Origin: Brevundimonas nasdae
GTDB lineage: Bacteria > Pseudomonadota > Alphaproteobacteria > Caulobacterales > Caulobacteraceae
Assembly: GCF_016654005.1 (NCBI RefSeq)
Contig: NZ_JAEPWN010000003.1
Location: forward strand, 281,264 to 345,263
Direction of reading: 5' to 3'
Length of the DNA: 64,000 nt
The position numbers were made by a program, and so were the translations under genes. Below are positions 26,804 to 36,904 of the stretch, one piece after another. Position 1 is the first letter of the stretch. Each line of letters opens with the position of its first letter. The notes beneath the pieces are model-generated. The model made no database searches and was not told the origin of the DNA. It was given only the letters and a program-made list of their open reading frames with translations.

Positions 26804-27229
26804 ATGAATATCGTTCAGCAGATCGCTGCCGAAGAAAAAGCCCGCGTTCTGGGCGACCGCAAGATCCCGGACTTCCAGCCCGGCGACACCCTGCGCGTCA
26901 ACGTGAAGATCAAGGAAGGCGAGCGCGAGCGCGTTCAGGCCTTCGAAGGCGTCTGCATCGCCCGTGACGGCGGCGGCGTGAACGAGACCTTCACGGTCCG
27001 CAAGATTTCGTTCGGCGAAGGCGTCGAGCGCAAGTTCCCCATCCTGTCGCCGAACGTCGAGTCGATCGAAGTGAAGCGCCGCGGCGTCGTGCGTCGCGCC
27101 AAGCTGTACTACCTGCGCGACCGTCGCGGTAAGTCGGCGCGCATCGCCGAGCGTCAGACGGTTCGTCCGGCCAAGGGCGCCGTCGTTCCGGTCACCGGAT
27201 CGGCCGACAAGCCCAGCGAAGAAGCATAA
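26804..27229 (+). CDS. rplS: 50S ribosomal protein L19
   Basis: A 141-aa L19 with the conserved core [29 protein letters not shown], and [23 protein letters not shown]. The C-terminal 20 residues are a low-complexity extension ending in KPSEEA. It forms a tight pair with trmD and is followed by a strong intrinsic terminator. Confidence 0.97.
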   Translation: MNIVQQIAAEEKARVLGDRKIPDFQPGDTLRVNVKIKEGERERVQAFEGVCIARDGGGVNETFTVRKISFGEGVERKFPILSPNVESIEVKRRGVVRRAKLYYLRDRRGKSARIAERQTVRPAKGAVVPVTGSADKPSEEA

Positions 27230-27254
27230 ATCCTGCTTCTGACGGAATAGACGA

Positions 27255-27286
27255 AGGCCCCGGCGATCACGCCGGGGCCTTTTTCT
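27255..27286 (+). terminator. Intrinsic terminator after rplS
   Basis: Perfect 10-bp stem AGGCCCCGGC (27255-27264) and GCCGGGGCCT (27271-27280), 6-nt loop, and a TTTTTCTTT tail. Confidence 0.9.
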
Positions 27287-27304
27287 TTGGACGATGCGGA
27301 TCCG

Positions 27305-27790
27305 CTAGTTCGGAAACAGCGGGTTGGAGGCGTCGCGCTGGCCCTCCAGGCTGTGTTTCAGCCCCTCCATCTGATCGTGCCCGGTCTTGATCGCGGCATA
27401 GGCGCGGCGAATGATCTCGCGCGTGGTGGCCGAGATGGCGCCGTCCTCCAGCGACTTCTCGAACTTGTCGGCGATGAAGTTCTCGCCGCTGTTGATCGAG
27501 CCGACGACGGAATCATCATTGCGCAGCAGGGCGTGTTTCACGTCCAGAAACGCACGGTGCGCCTTGGCCAGAATGGAGCCGGACGATTCCGGATCACCGC
27601 CCAGGCCGCGCACGGCGGCGGACAGGTCGTCGACCACCTTGGCGCGTTCAGCGCTGCGGCGTTCGAACAGGTCGCGATAATGGGCGTCCTGGGTTTCCCC
27701 GGCGGCTTCGCGATAACCGTCGGCGCTGTCCAGCGTGGTTTCGATCAGTCCGTTCAATACCTTGATGTCGTGGGCGTTGGGATTGCTCAT
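27305..27790 (-). CDS. PA2169/DUF2383-family four-helix-bundle protein
   Basis: A 161-aa soluble protein of the DUF2383 ferritin-like family. It starts with VLNGLIETTLDSADGYREAAGE and has helices with paired acidic and His residues (DAHYRDLFERRSAERAKVVDDL, GENFIADKFEKSLED, TTREIIRRAYAAIKTGHDQME), consistent with a four-helix bundle that could bind metal. The family is often stress-induced, but I find no EcfG motif in its 97-bp upstream region. Function unknown. Confidence 0.85.
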   Translation of the reverse strand: MSNPNAHDIKVLNGLIETTLDSADGYREAAGETQDAHYRDLFERRSAERAKVVDDLSAAVRGLGGDPESSGSILAKAHRAFLDVKHALLRNDDSVVGSINSGENFIADKFEKSLEDGAISATTREIIRRAYAAIKTGHDQMEGLKHSLEGQRDASNPLFPN

Positions 27791-27886
27791 CTCGTCGTCC
27801 TTCGGCGTTCAGCCTTCCGCAAATGCGGTCAAACGGCGAAATGGACAGAGGCGGCGAAGGTTGCCGCCCACGCCATCAAAACAAGG

Positions 27887-28684
27887 TCACAGCTTGGTGC
27901 GCAGCGACCAGAGTTCAGGGAAGCAGCGCTTGGTCAGGGTCGAGGCCAGATAGGCCGCCCCTTCCGTCCCGCCCGTCCCACGACGACGACCGATGATCCG
28001 CTCGACCGTGACTACATGCTTGTGCCGCCAGGTCAGCAGGGCGTCGTCCAGATCGACCAGCTTCTCGGCCAGCTGATACAGGGGCCACCAGCGTTCGGTG
28101 TCGCGATAAACCTCCAGCCAGGCCGCCTCGACCGCCTCTGACGGCTCATAGGGCTGGGTCACGTCGCGGTTCAGCACCGAGACGGGCACAGGCAGGCCCG
28201 CGATGGCCAGTTGGGCCAGGGCGTCGTCATACAGGCTGGACGCGGCGATGGCGGCCTTCAGAGCCTCATGGGCCTGGGGCCGGTCGACGTGGAACTTCAG
28301 GAAGCTGGAGTCCTTCAGGCCCAGCATGGCCTCGAACCGGCGGAACTGGTCGCTCTGGAAACCGGAGGACGAGCCGAGCGAACCCCGGAACCGCAGATAG
28401 TCCGACGGGGTCATGGTCGACAGGATGTCCCAGCTCTGGGTCATCACCGCCTGGATGCGCGACACCCGCGCCAGGCTCTTGTAGGCGGGCACCAGATCGC
28501 CGCTGCGCACCATGGTCTGGGCCAGGGCCACCTCGTGCAGAATCTGCTTGAGCCACAGCTCCTTGGTCTGGTGGATGACGACGAACAGCATCTCGTCGTG
28601 TTCGTCCGACAGCGGGTGCTGGGCCGAAAGCAGGTCGTCCAACGCCAGATAACCGGCGTAGGTGATGTCGCTGGATTGGGTCAT
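27887..28684 (-). CDS. kynA: Tryptophan 2,3-dioxygenase
   Basis: A 265-aa haem enzyme that opens the indole ring of tryptophan to N-formylkynurenine. Family hallmarks are VVIHQTKELWLKQ, RFRGSLGSSSGFQSDQFR, the haem-ligand region WRHKHVVTVERIIG, and GTGGTEGAAYLASTL. The length is normal for bacterial TDO. No kynurenine formamidase or kynureninase gene is adjacent; the upstream neighbour is a CHAP protein on the same strand. Confidence 0.95.
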   Translation of the reverse strand: MTQSSDITYAGYLALDDLLSAQHPLSDEHDEMLFVVIHQTKELWLKQILHEVALAQTMVRSGDLVPAYKSLARVSRIQAVMTQSWDILSTMTPSDYLRFRGSLGSSSGFQSDQFRRFEAMLGLKDSSFLKFHVDRPQAHEALKAAIAASSLYDDALAQLAIAGLPVPVSVLNRDVTQPYEPSEAVEAAWLEVYRDTERWWPLYQLAEKLVDLDDALLTWRHKHVVTVERIIGRRRGTGGTEGAAYLASTLTKRCFPELWSLRTKL

Positions 28685-28726
28685 GCCTAGCCTATCGCCC
28701 GCAAGGGGATGGCGCGCAAGTCGGGC

Positions 28727-29275
28727 TTAGTGCTGGCCCGGCGCCTGAGGCTGGGGTTGGGCGGTCGCATTGGCGGCGATCTGGCGGCCCGCGTCGAAGG
28801 CGTCGCGCGCGCCTTTGTAGATGAAGCCGTAGGTTGGATAGACGGTGGTGCCCAGGCCGTTGATCGGGTTGTACCAGACCTTGACCTGCGACCAGTCGTT
28901 GGCGGGCGAGACGTCGACGACGGTGACATTCTCCTCGACCTTGCCGCGGCTGCCGCCCCAGTTAGCGTGGGTCACGCGGACCACGCGGTCGGTCAGGATG
29001 TCGGAGACGACGGCGACGTGGCCCCGGCTCATGCGGCCCTCGGGGCGGAAGACCAGGACCGAGCCCGTTTCAGGCGCCTTGCCGGTGCGGAAGTTGGAGG
29101 TGGCCTGACGCCACCAGGTCCAGGCGTCGCCGAAGATGTTGATGCCCGAGAACATGCGCGCGAAGGTCACGCACTGCCAATACGGCTCGCTGGCGTTCGC
29201 GGCGGATGGGACGGCGCCCAGCGTGACGAAACCTAGGGTCGCTGCAACCGCAGCGGCTTTGAGCCGTTTAAACAT
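28727..29275 (-). CDS. Exported CHAP-domain protein
   Basis: A 182-aa secreted protein with a signal peptide ending near ANA (residue 28). The CHAP domain has the catalytic Cys in WQCVTFARMFSG, His in RGHVAVVSD, and an Asn in VTHANWG, the C-H-N triad of NlpC/P60-like amidases. It may cleave peptidoglycan peptides. The C-terminal tail is Ala/Gln/Pro rich. It ends 43 nt upstream of the kynA start; cotranscription is possible but functional linkage is doubtful. Confidence 0.87.
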   Translation of the reverse strand: MFKRLKAAAVAATLGFVTLGAVPSAANASEPYWQCVTFARMFSGINIFGDAWTWWRQATSNFRTGKAPETGSVLVFRPEGRMSRGHVAVVSDILTDRVVRVTHANWGGSRGKVEENVTVVDVSPANDWSQVKVWYNPINGLGTTVYPTYGFIYKGARDAFDAGRQIAANATAQPQPQAPGQH

Positions 29276-29323
29276 GCTGTAACTGTATGCTGCCCGTCGT
29301 TGTGGCGGTTACACCACACCACG

Positions 29324-30451
29324 TCAGGATTGAAAAACCCTTTCCGGCGTATCGTCGTTGGATTTTTTCTGACTTGACGACTTTTTCCGCCGATCGGCCA
29401 TCCCTCGCAAAGCCTTGCGGGCCGGGCGTTCGACCAGGTGATAGGACACCGCCGCCACGACCGGCAAAAGCGCCAGAATCGCCAACCACACAAAAATGTG
29501 AAGTTGCTTGTCCGGGGCGTCCGTCAGCTTGGCCGCGAGATTGATCGACAGCAGCTTCCACGGCACGCAGACCATATAGACCGAATAGCTGATCTCCCCC
29601 AGATAGACGGCGGGTCTGGACGCCAGCACCCCGGCCCGTTCGTTCGGCAGCGAAGCCAATGACAGGATCAGCGCGCCCGCGAACAGGACGGTGATCCCGT
29701 CCCACAGGCCCAGGGCGGCGCTCAGGATCATCAGGGCGAAGGAGGCCGCCGACGCCGTCCACGGCGCCTTCAGCGGGGCCTTACGGTAAACCAGGTACAG
29801 GGCGCAGCCCAGGGCGAAGCAAGGCACGATCCGCAGCGCGCCCCAGCGGAAGGTCGCCTCGGTCAGGGGGAAGCCCGCAACCTGTTCGAACACGAAATAG
29901 AGCACGGTCAGGAAGGCCGCCGCCCCCACGACCGCCGCCACCGGCTTGTCGCGCAGCCGCCAGAAGACAAAGGCGAACAGGGGGAAGCACAGATAGGCGA
30001 ACCATTCCGCCGAAATCGACCAGGACGGATGGTTCCACCCCGCCACCGGCGCCAGCCCCCAGGCGTGCAGCATCAGCAGATTGGCCGGCAGCGCGGGCCA
30101 GCTCAGCACATTGCCGTCCACGCTCATGCCCGCGATCAGGGCCGCGGCGGCCAGAAGCCCCACCCCGATCAGGGTCGCCAGATGCAGCGGATAGACCCGC
30201 GCGATCCGCGCCCACAGGAAGCCGCGATACGAGAACTGCTTCTCGCCCGCCGCCTGCAGATAGACGTGGCTGAGAATGAAGCCGGACAGGACGAAGAACA
30301 GTTCGACCCCCAGATAGCCCTTGTCCACCAGGCCGGACCGCTCGGCGCCCGCCAGGTTTTCCCAGAAGGTGTAGATGGCCACCCAGATCGCCGCGCCGAA
30401 GCGCAGGGCTGTGATGGGGCGAAGATCAGCAGGTGTCTGGACGGGGGTCAT
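29324..30451 (-). CDS. Acyltransferase family 3 (OafA/YrhL-like) membrane protein
   Basis: A 375-aa integral membrane protein with about ten hydrophobic segments. The N-terminal ITALRFGAAIWVAIYTFWE has the RxxA pattern but the canonical catalytic His of the R-H/F-H motif is not obvious; GYLGVELFFVLSGFILSHVY and WSISAEWFAYLCFPLFAF are the other family signatures. It should transfer acetyl or other acyl groups to envelope sugars. The C-terminus is a Lys/Ser-rich tail. It stands alone, 48 nt from the CHAP gene. Confidence 0.85.
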   Translation of the reverse strand: MTPVQTPADLRPITALRFGAAIWVAIYTFWENLAGAERSGLVDKGYLGVELFFVLSGFILSHVYLQAAGEKQFSYRGFLWARIARVYPLHLATLIGVGLLAAAALIAGMSVDGNVLSWPALPANLLMLHAWGLAPVAGWNHPSWSISAEWFAYLCFPLFAFVFWRLRDKPVAAVVGAAAFLTVLYFVFEQVAGFPLTEATFRWGALRIVPCFALGCALYLVYRKAPLKAPWTASAASFALMILSAALGLWDGITVLFAGALILSLASLPNERAGVLASRPAVYLGEISYSVYMVCVPWKLLSINLAAKLTDAPDKQLHIFVWLAILALLPVVAAVSYHLVERPARKALRGMADRRKKSSSQKKSNDDTPERVFQS

Positions 30452-30532
30452 GGTCTCACCTTGGCACGACAGCCTTTTCGAACCGTGAAGGCGCGCAAAG
30501 GTTGTGCCTGAGGCGAGCCCCCGGCCTTCAGA

Positions 30533-30709
30533 TCAGCGGCGGACGGGACATTCGACCCGTCCGAGCCCCGCTTGCGACGCCTCCATGGGGATCGGCAAGG
30601 GGCGCATCCGGCGGCGCGGCTGGCGACGCTGGATCGTGCGGGCGATCAGGGCGATCTCGTCCACCCATCCCCACACGGGTTCCTTATGTGTGCGGTGCAT
30701 TTCTTCCAT
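30533..30709 (-). CDS. Small basic protein, unknown function
   Basis: A 58-codon gene encoding MEEMHRTHKEPVWGWVDEIAL, a middle ARTIQRRQPRRRMR, and a C-terminal half rich in Pro and Arg. I support it because an excellent AGGAAAGGAG ribosome site sits about 8 nt before ATG 30709, and the N-terminus has an ordered amphipathic pattern. It is divergent from a LysR regulator at 30797, with 87 bp between the starts, the classic position for a regulated target. No family recognised; a short ORF could still be fortuitous. Confidence 0.6.
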   Translation of the reverse strand: MEEMHRTHKEPVWGWVDEIALIARTIQRRQPRRRMRPLPIPMEASQAGLGRVECPVRR

Positions 30710-30796
30710 GGCTTGATCTCCTTTCCTGTCGCCATATTGGGCTTGACGCGGAGGTCTGACAAACGAGACCATGGCGGCGACACATAAGGCCAGCCT

Positions 30797-31741
30797 ATGT
30801 CAGACAGTCTTTCCCGCATTCCCCTGGACGCCCTGCGCGTGTTCGAGGCGGCGGCGCGCCTGCTCAGCTTCACCCGCGCCGCCGAGGCCCTGGGCATGAC
30901 CCAGGCCGCCGTCAGCTGGCGCATCCGTGATCTGGAGGAGCGGCTGGGCCGCGCCCTGTTCGTGCGCGGCGCCCGTCAGGTGGCCCTGACGCCGGAGGGC
31001 GAACGGCTGGGCTCGGCGGCGACCGAGGCCATCAGCCTGCTGCGCCGCGCGGTGACGGAGGTCACCGACGCCGATCAGGGCGTGCTGGCCATCACCACGC
31101 TGCAGACCATGGCGACCCAGTGGCTGGCGACGCGGCTGGGCGGCTTCCAGCTGGCCAATCCCGATCTGGCGGTGCGGGTCGACACCAGCGCCACCCTGTC
31201 CACCCTGGGCGGCGACGGGCTGGATCTGGCGATCCGGTTCGGTTCAGGCCGCTGGCCGGGTCTGGAGAGCCGCTTTCTGATGCCGGGCGTCTTCACCCCG
31301 CTGTGCACCCCCGCCATGCGCGACCGGCTGAAGCTGACGCGGCCTGAAGACCTCAAACACGCCCATCTGATCGGCGAACCGACGGAATGGACCGCCTGGT
31401 TCGCCGCCGCCGGGGTCGCGCCCGCCGACACCGCCGCTCCGCCCCGCCTGACCGCCGACAATCAGGCGATGGAGGTCGCCGCCGCCATGGGCGATCAGGG
31501 CGTCGCCCTGGGGTCGCCCATTCTCTATGCGCGCGAAATCGAGCAGGGCCTTCTGGCGCGCCCCCTCACCCAGACCATCGCCCTGGCCGAGGGTTACTGG
31601 GTCTGCTACCCGCCCGGCCGCCGCCTTCAGCCCAAGATCGCCCGCTTCCGCGACTGGATTCTGGCCACCGCCCGCGACGACCCCCGCGTGGTCGAAGGCG
31701 CCCGTCTGGCCGGGCGTGAGATCGGTGAAGCGGGCGGCTGA
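30797..31741 (+). CDS. LysR-family regulator (GcvA/AmpR-like)
   Basis: A 314-aa LTTR. The N-terminal HTH reads RIPLDALRVFEAAARLLSFTRAAEALGMTQAAVSWRIRDLEERLG (about 5-50), a GcvA/AmpR-type sequence. The C-terminal effector domain starts near 90 (GVLAITTLQTMATQWLATRLGGF) and has the subfamily pattern LDLAIRFGSGRWPGLES. It is divergent from the small 58-codon gene, a possible target. No beta-lactamase or gcv genes are adjacent, so the inducer is unknown. Confidence 0.9.
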   Translation: MSDSLSRIPLDALRVFEAAARLLSFTRAAEALGMTQAAVSWRIRDLEERLGRALFVRGARQVALTPEGERLGSAATEAISLLRRAVTEVTDADQGVLAITTLQTMATQWLATRLGGFQLANPDLAVRVDTSATLSTLGGDGLDLAIRFGSGRWPGLESRFLMPGVFTPLCTPAMRDRLKLTRPEDLKHAHLIGEPTEWTAWFAAAGVAPADTAAPPRLTADNQAMEVAAAMGDQGVALGSPILYAREIEQGLLARPLTQTIALAEGYWVCYPPGRRLQPKIARFRDWILATARDDPRVVEGARLAGREIGEAGG

Positions 31742-31750
31742 ACAAACAAA

Positions 31751-31778
31751 AAGGGCGGAGCCTTGCGGCCCCGCCCTT
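31751..31778 (-). terminator. Bidirectional terminator between LysR gene and groEL
   Basis: Perfect 8-bp arms AAGGGCGG (31751-31758) and CCGCCCTT (31771-31778). Read leftward the stem is followed by TTTTTGTTTGTT, a strong tail for groESL; read rightward the tail is weaker. Confidence 0.8.
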
Positions 31779-31806
31779 CTGCATTTCAGCAACGGTTGGC
31801 TTGGAC

Positions 31807-33468
<1,662 letters not shown>

Positions 33469-33505
33469 CTAGGATTTTATTGAAGAAGGTCGTCGACGCG
33501 GGTGC

Positions 33506-33793
33506 TTAGGACAGCACGCCCAGAACGTCGGATTCCTTCATGATGATCAGGTCTTCGCCGTCGATCTTCACTTCCGTGCCCGACCACTTGCCGAACAGGA
33601 TGCGGTCGCCAGCCTTCAGTTCCAGAGCATTGACCTTGCCGCTGTCGTCGCGGGCGCCCGGGCCGACGGAGACGACTTCGCCTTCCTGCGGCTTTTCCTT
33701 GGCGGTGTCGGGGATGATGATCCCGCCCTTGGTCTTGGATTCTTCTTCAACGCGCTTGACCAGCACGCGGTCGCCGAGCGGACGAAACGCCAT
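33506..33793 (-). CDS. groS: Co-chaperonin GroES
   Basis: A 95-aa lid protein for GroEL. The mobile loop [21 protein letters not shown] and the [27 protein letters not shown]-terminus are typical. First gene of the groESL operon. Its roughly 110-nt leader region contains CIRCE, and a heat-shock type promoter lies just upstream. Confidence 0.99.
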   Translation of the reverse strand: MAFRPLGDRVLVKRVEEESKTKGGIIIPDTAKEKPQEGEVVSVGPGARDDSGKVNALELKAGDRILFGKWSGTEVKIDGEDLIIMKESDVLGVLS

Positions 33794-33867
33794 CGGACTT
33801 CTCCCTGATGAAACCCCCGAAATCGGGGCGTTCTGAAACGGTGAGCGGCGCCCTCGCGATCGCCGTT

Positions 33868-33894
33868 TTGGCAGCCGACCGGCGAGAGTGCTAA
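33868..33894 (-). promoter_or_regulatory. CIRCE element (HrcA operator)
   Basis: On the groES strand: TTAGCACTC, exactly 9 nt, then GGCTGCCAA. The first arm is a perfect CIRCE half site (33894-33886); the second (33876-33868) keeps 6 of 9 consensus bases. It lies at the expected transcription start of groESL, the normal HrcA site. Confidence 0.85.
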
Positions 33895-33907
33895 CGCATC
33901 GGGCAAG

Positions 33908-33933
33908 TAGGGGGGCGGTGTGGCGCCGTCAAG
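33908..33933 (-). promoter_or_regulatory. Sigma32 (RpoH)-type promoter of groESL
   Basis: On the minus strand CTTGAC (33933-33928), 14-nt spacer, CCCCTA (33913-33908). This fits the CTTGAA-N13-15-CCCCAT heat-shock consensus and places the start a few bases before CIRCE. Confidence 0.7.
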
Positions 33934-34139
33934 ACGATGGCGGCAAACAAACCGCCGCACCCCGACGCCAGGGACGCGGATTTGATGCGCCCGCCGCGCC
34001 TGACACCCTTTCAGGCGATGAACTGAAGATGAACGTGCGCCTCAGCAGCACGTTCAGACGGCGCCCCTTAAAAGAAGATCAGACTATCGGTCATGAACAG
34101 CGTGTTCGACCGGTTCACCGTTTCAGAGGAGACAGCGCC

Positions 34140-34601
34140 GTGAAGACCATCAGCAAGATCGCCGCCACCGCCTTCGTTCCGCTCATGGCTGTCACCATCA
34201 TGGCCGCCAGCCCCGCCGACGCCCAGAGCCGCTACCGCGACTATCGCGACAACGGCCATAACGGCCGCGACGACACAGGCCGCAACGCCCTGCTGGGCGC
34301 CGCCATCGGCGGCATCGCCGGGGCCATCTACGGCAATGGCGACGGCAGCTATGTCGCAGGCGGCGCCCTGGCCGGCGCGGCCCTGGGCGCCGTGGCCTCC
34401 AACCGCGGCTCCAACTGCGAATATTACCGCGGCGGCCAGTGCTACCGGAACCAGGGCCACTGGGAGCGTGAGCACGGCATCAACAGCCGCAACGGCGGCT
34501 ACGACTACCGCTACGGCCCCGACCGCCGCGACTATCGCTACGACCGTCGGGACTATGGCCGCGATAACCGCCGCGACTACCGTTACGACCGCCGCTGGTA
34601 A
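34140..34601 (+). CDS. Exported glycine-zipper protein with Tyr/Asp/Arg-rich tail
   Basis: A 153-aa protein starting at GTG 34140, with GAGGAG 8 nt upstream. The signal peptide ends at AASPADAQ. A glycine-zipper segment follows (NALLGAAIGGIAGAIYG, YVAGGALAGAALGAVAS), then a single Cys pair (NCEYYRGGQCYR) and a repeated RDYRYDRRDYGRDNRR tail. It shares architecture with the lipoprotein at 22129 but has no lipobox. It is divergent from groESL with 346 bp between the starts. A good intrinsic terminator follows. Confidence 0.85.
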   Translation: MKTISKIAATAFVPLMAVTIMAASPADAQSRYRDYRDNGHNGRDDTGRNALLGAAIGGIAGAIYGNGDGSYVAGGALAGAALGAVASNRGSNCEYYRGGQCYRNQGHWEREHGINSRNGGYDYRYGPDRRDYRYDRRDYGRDNRRDYRYDRRW

Positions 34602-34626
34602 GCGACGACAGGTCGAGAATGAAGAA

Positions 34627-34655
34627 AGGGCGCTCCGCAGGGAGCGCCCTTTTTC
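34627..34655 (+). terminator. Intrinsic terminator
   Basis: Perfect 10-bp stem AGGGCGCTCC (34627-34636) and GGAGCGCCCT (34641-34650), 4-nt loop, TTTTTC tail. It lies just before the stop of convergent pgi. Confidence 0.88.
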
Positions 34656-34659
34656 GTTG

Positions 34660-36279
34660 CTAGTTCATCAGACGGGTCATCAGGGCGGCGGTGGACGGGT
34701 CCAGATCGGCGGACGGGCCGCCTGCGTGGACGTCCTTCAGGATCGCCTTGGCCAGCACCTTGCCCAGTTCGACGCCCCACTGGTCGAAGCTGTTGATGTC
34801 CCAGATCAGCCCCTCGACGAAGGTCTTGTGCTCATAAAGCGCGATCAGGGCGCCCAGCGCCTGCGGCGTCAGTCGGTCCATGACGATGGCGGTCGAGGGG
34901 CGGTCGCCGGTGAAGGTGCGGTGGGTCGACAGCCGGGTCGCCTCTTCTTCCGACAAGCCCTGCGCCAGACCTTCGGCCTTGGCGGCCTCGGTCGTCTTGC
35001 CCACCATCAAGGCCTGGCCCTGAGCCAGGGCGTTGGACCAGAGCGGCGATTCAGAAGGCGATTCCGGCGCGTCCTCATGGGTGCGGGCCACGATCACGAA
35101 CTCGGCGGGCACGACCTGAGGTCCCTGGTGGATCTGCTGGAAGAAGGCGTGCTGGCCGTTGGTGCCGGGTTCGCCGAACACCACCGGGCAGGTCTGGCGC
35201 GTGACGGGGGTGCCATCGCGATGCACCCGCTTGCCGTTCGATTCCATCTCCAGCTGCTGCAGGAAGGACGGCAGGCGGCGCAGCGCATGGGCGTAGGGCG
35301 CAACCGTCCGCGCCGGACGGTTCAGACCATCGACATTGAACACCTGGGCCAGGGCCAGCAGCACCGGCGCATTCTTCTCCAGCGGCGCCGAGGCGAAATG
35401 GTCGTCCATCGCCGACGCGCCGTCCAGCAGGCCCTGGAACACATCCCAGCCCAGGGCGATGGCGCAGCTCAGGCTGACCGCCGACCACAGCGAATACCGC
35501 CCGCCGACCCAGTCCCGGAACGCAAATGTGCGGCCGCAGCCGAACTGGGCCGCCTTGTCCGGCGCCGCCGTCACGCCGATGAAATGCCTGGTCATCCCGT
35601 CCGCAGGCAGGGCCGCCGCCAGCCAGGCCTTGGCCGCCTCGGCGTTGGCCAGGGTCTCCTGCGTGGTGAAGGTCTTGGACACCACCACCACCAGCGTCGT
35701 CTCGGGGTCCAGCCCGGTCAGGGCCTCGGCCATGTCGCGCGGGTCGATATTGGCCACGAATCTCAGGTCGATGGCCGGGTCCAGCGGGCGAAGCGCGTCC
35801 CAGATCACGCGCGGCCCCAGATCCGATCCGCCGATGCCCACATGGACGATGGCCTCAAACCGCTTGCCCGTGGCCCCGGCCTCAGCGCCCGCGCGCACAG
35901 CCTCGGCATAGGTTTTCATCTCGGCCCGCACGGCGTCCACTTCCGCCGACACCGGCTCGCCCAGAGCCTTGAAGTCCGCCCCGACCGGCGCGCGCAGGGC
36001 CGGATGCAGCACCGCGCGGCCTTCCGTCAGATTGACCGCCTCACCCGCGAACAGGGCCGCGCGCCGTCCCTCGACATCGCTGGCGCGCGCCAGATCGAGG
36101 CAGGCGTCGAACGCCTCACGCGTCCAGCTCTGTTTCGACAGGTCCAGATACAGGCCTGCCGCCTCGACCGACATTCGCGTCAGACGGTCGGGATCGGCGG
36201 CGAACTGATCGACAATGCGCGTGCGCGCCGTCTCGGCTGCGGTGCGGTCGAAGGTCGTCCAGGCGTCGGCGCGCGTCAT
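34660..36279 (-). CDS. pgi: Glucose-6-phosphate isomerase
   Basis: A 539-aa phosphoglucose isomerase interconverting glucose-6-P and fructose-6-P. Signature 1 appears as FAFRDWVGGRYSLWSAVSLS-type sequence and signature 2 as the GLIWDINSFDQWGVELGK C-terminal motif; HIGIGGSDLGPR is the phosphate-binding loop. An AGGACTG ribosome site precedes ATG 36279, and a perfect small inverted repeat lies 28 bp further upstream. It is convergent with the glycine-zipper gene. Confidence 0.97.
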   Translation of the reverse strand: MTRADAWTTFDRTAAETARTRIVDQFAADPDRLTRMSVEAAGLYLDLSKQSWTREAFDACLDLARASDVEGRRAALFAGEAVNLTEGRAVLHPALRAPVGADFKALGEPVSAEVDAVRAEMKTYAEAVRAGAEAGATGKRFEAIVHVGIGGSDLGPRVIWDALRPLDPAIDLRFVANIDPRDMAEALTGLDPETTLVVVVSKTFTTQETLANAEAAKAWLAAALPADGMTRHFIGVTAAPDKAAQFGCGRTFAFRDWVGGRYSLWSAVSLSCAIALGWDVFQGLLDGASAMDDHFASAPLEKNAPVLLALAQVFNVDGLNRPARTVAPYAHALRRLPSFLQQLEMESNGKRVHRDGTPVTRQTCPVVFGEPGTNGQHAFFQQIHQGPQVVPAEFVIVARTHEDAPESPSESPLWSNALAQGQALMVGKTTEAAKAEGLAQGLSEEEATRLSTHRTFTGDRPSTAIVMDRLTPQALGALIALYEHKTFVEGLIWDINSFDQWGVELGKVLAKAILKDVHAGGPSADLDPSTAALMTRLMN

Positions 36280-36306
36280 CAGGCAGTCCTCTGGGGAGCG
36301 AAGAAG

Positions 36307-36322
36307 GTAAACTCTCGTTTAC
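36307..36322. promoter_or_regulatory. Palindromic operator candidate upstream of pgi
   Basis: GTAAAC-TCTC-GTTTAC, a perfect inverted repeat, AT-rich relative to its surroundings, in the 100-bp gap between divergent pgi and the 36380 gene. Binding protein unknown. Confidence 0.5.
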
Positions 36323-36379
36323 GGCTCAGGGTTACACCCGTTCAACGTCCTAGCCGACGATGAAACAGGAAGTCAGCCC

Positions 36380-36856
36380 ATGTCCTGCGGCCTTGCTCTC
36401 ACAATCGCCCTGGCGATGTCCAATCCTGCTGTGGCGCTTGCCGCCGAACAGCCCCCCGCAGCGGTCGGCGCGCCCGTCTCGGTGGCGGGCGAGCCGCTGT
36501 TCGCCGACATCATCGCCCGCTCCGGCGCGTTGAAGTCCGTCGTCGACGGCTGGTCCGCCTCCAAGGCCGCCGATGACGCCGTCTTCTTCACCAGCCAGGC
36601 CTTCACCGGCTTCAAGACCCAGGCCGACGCCTTGGCCGATCTGGACATGCAGGGCCACCTGATCCTGAAGGAGCGCGGCACCGACGGCGACCTGAAATGC
36701 ATCCTGCGCGGCATCTCCGAGGACATTCCCAAGAAGATCGCCGCCGTCCAGGCCGCAGCCACCCCCGCCGAGCGCGCCGTGGCCCTGTCGGAGCTGTCCT
36801 ATCTGCTGAACGACAACGTCGAAGTCATCACCGCCCCGCCGCAGCCGGAAGTCTGA
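36380..36856 (+). CDS. Exported hypothetical protein
   Basis: A 158-aa protein with a signal peptide ending near ALAAE (residue 22). The mature part is helical: FADIIARSGALKSVVDGWSASK, TGFKTQADALADLDMQGHLILKERGTDGDLKCILRGISEDIPKKIAAVQ, and ALSELSYLLNDNVEVITAPP. It has one Cys in the mature region. No family recognised. Codon use matches neighbours. ATG 36380 follows CAGGAAG. It is followed by a CT-rich hairpin and a convergent peptidase gene. Confidence 0.75.
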   Translation: MSCGLALTIALAMSNPAVALAAEQPPAAVGAPVSVAGEPLFADIIARSGALKSVVDGWSASKAADDAVFFTSQAFTGFKTQADALADLDMQGHLILKERGTDGDLKCILRGISEDIPKKIAAVQAAATPAERAVALSELSYLLNDNVEVITAPPQPEV

Positions 36857-36871
36857 GGCTCTAGTCGAAAT

Positions 36872-36900
36872 GCCTCCCTCCCCCGAAAGGGAGGGAGAGG
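36872..36900. repeat. CT/GA-rich hairpin, copy 2
   Basis: GCCTCCCTCCCCC, GAAA loop region, then GGGAGGGAGAGG, a hairpin nearly the same as that at 25982-26013, between convergent genes. Possible bidirectional terminator. Confidence 0.55.
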
Positions 36901-36904
36901 CCGT

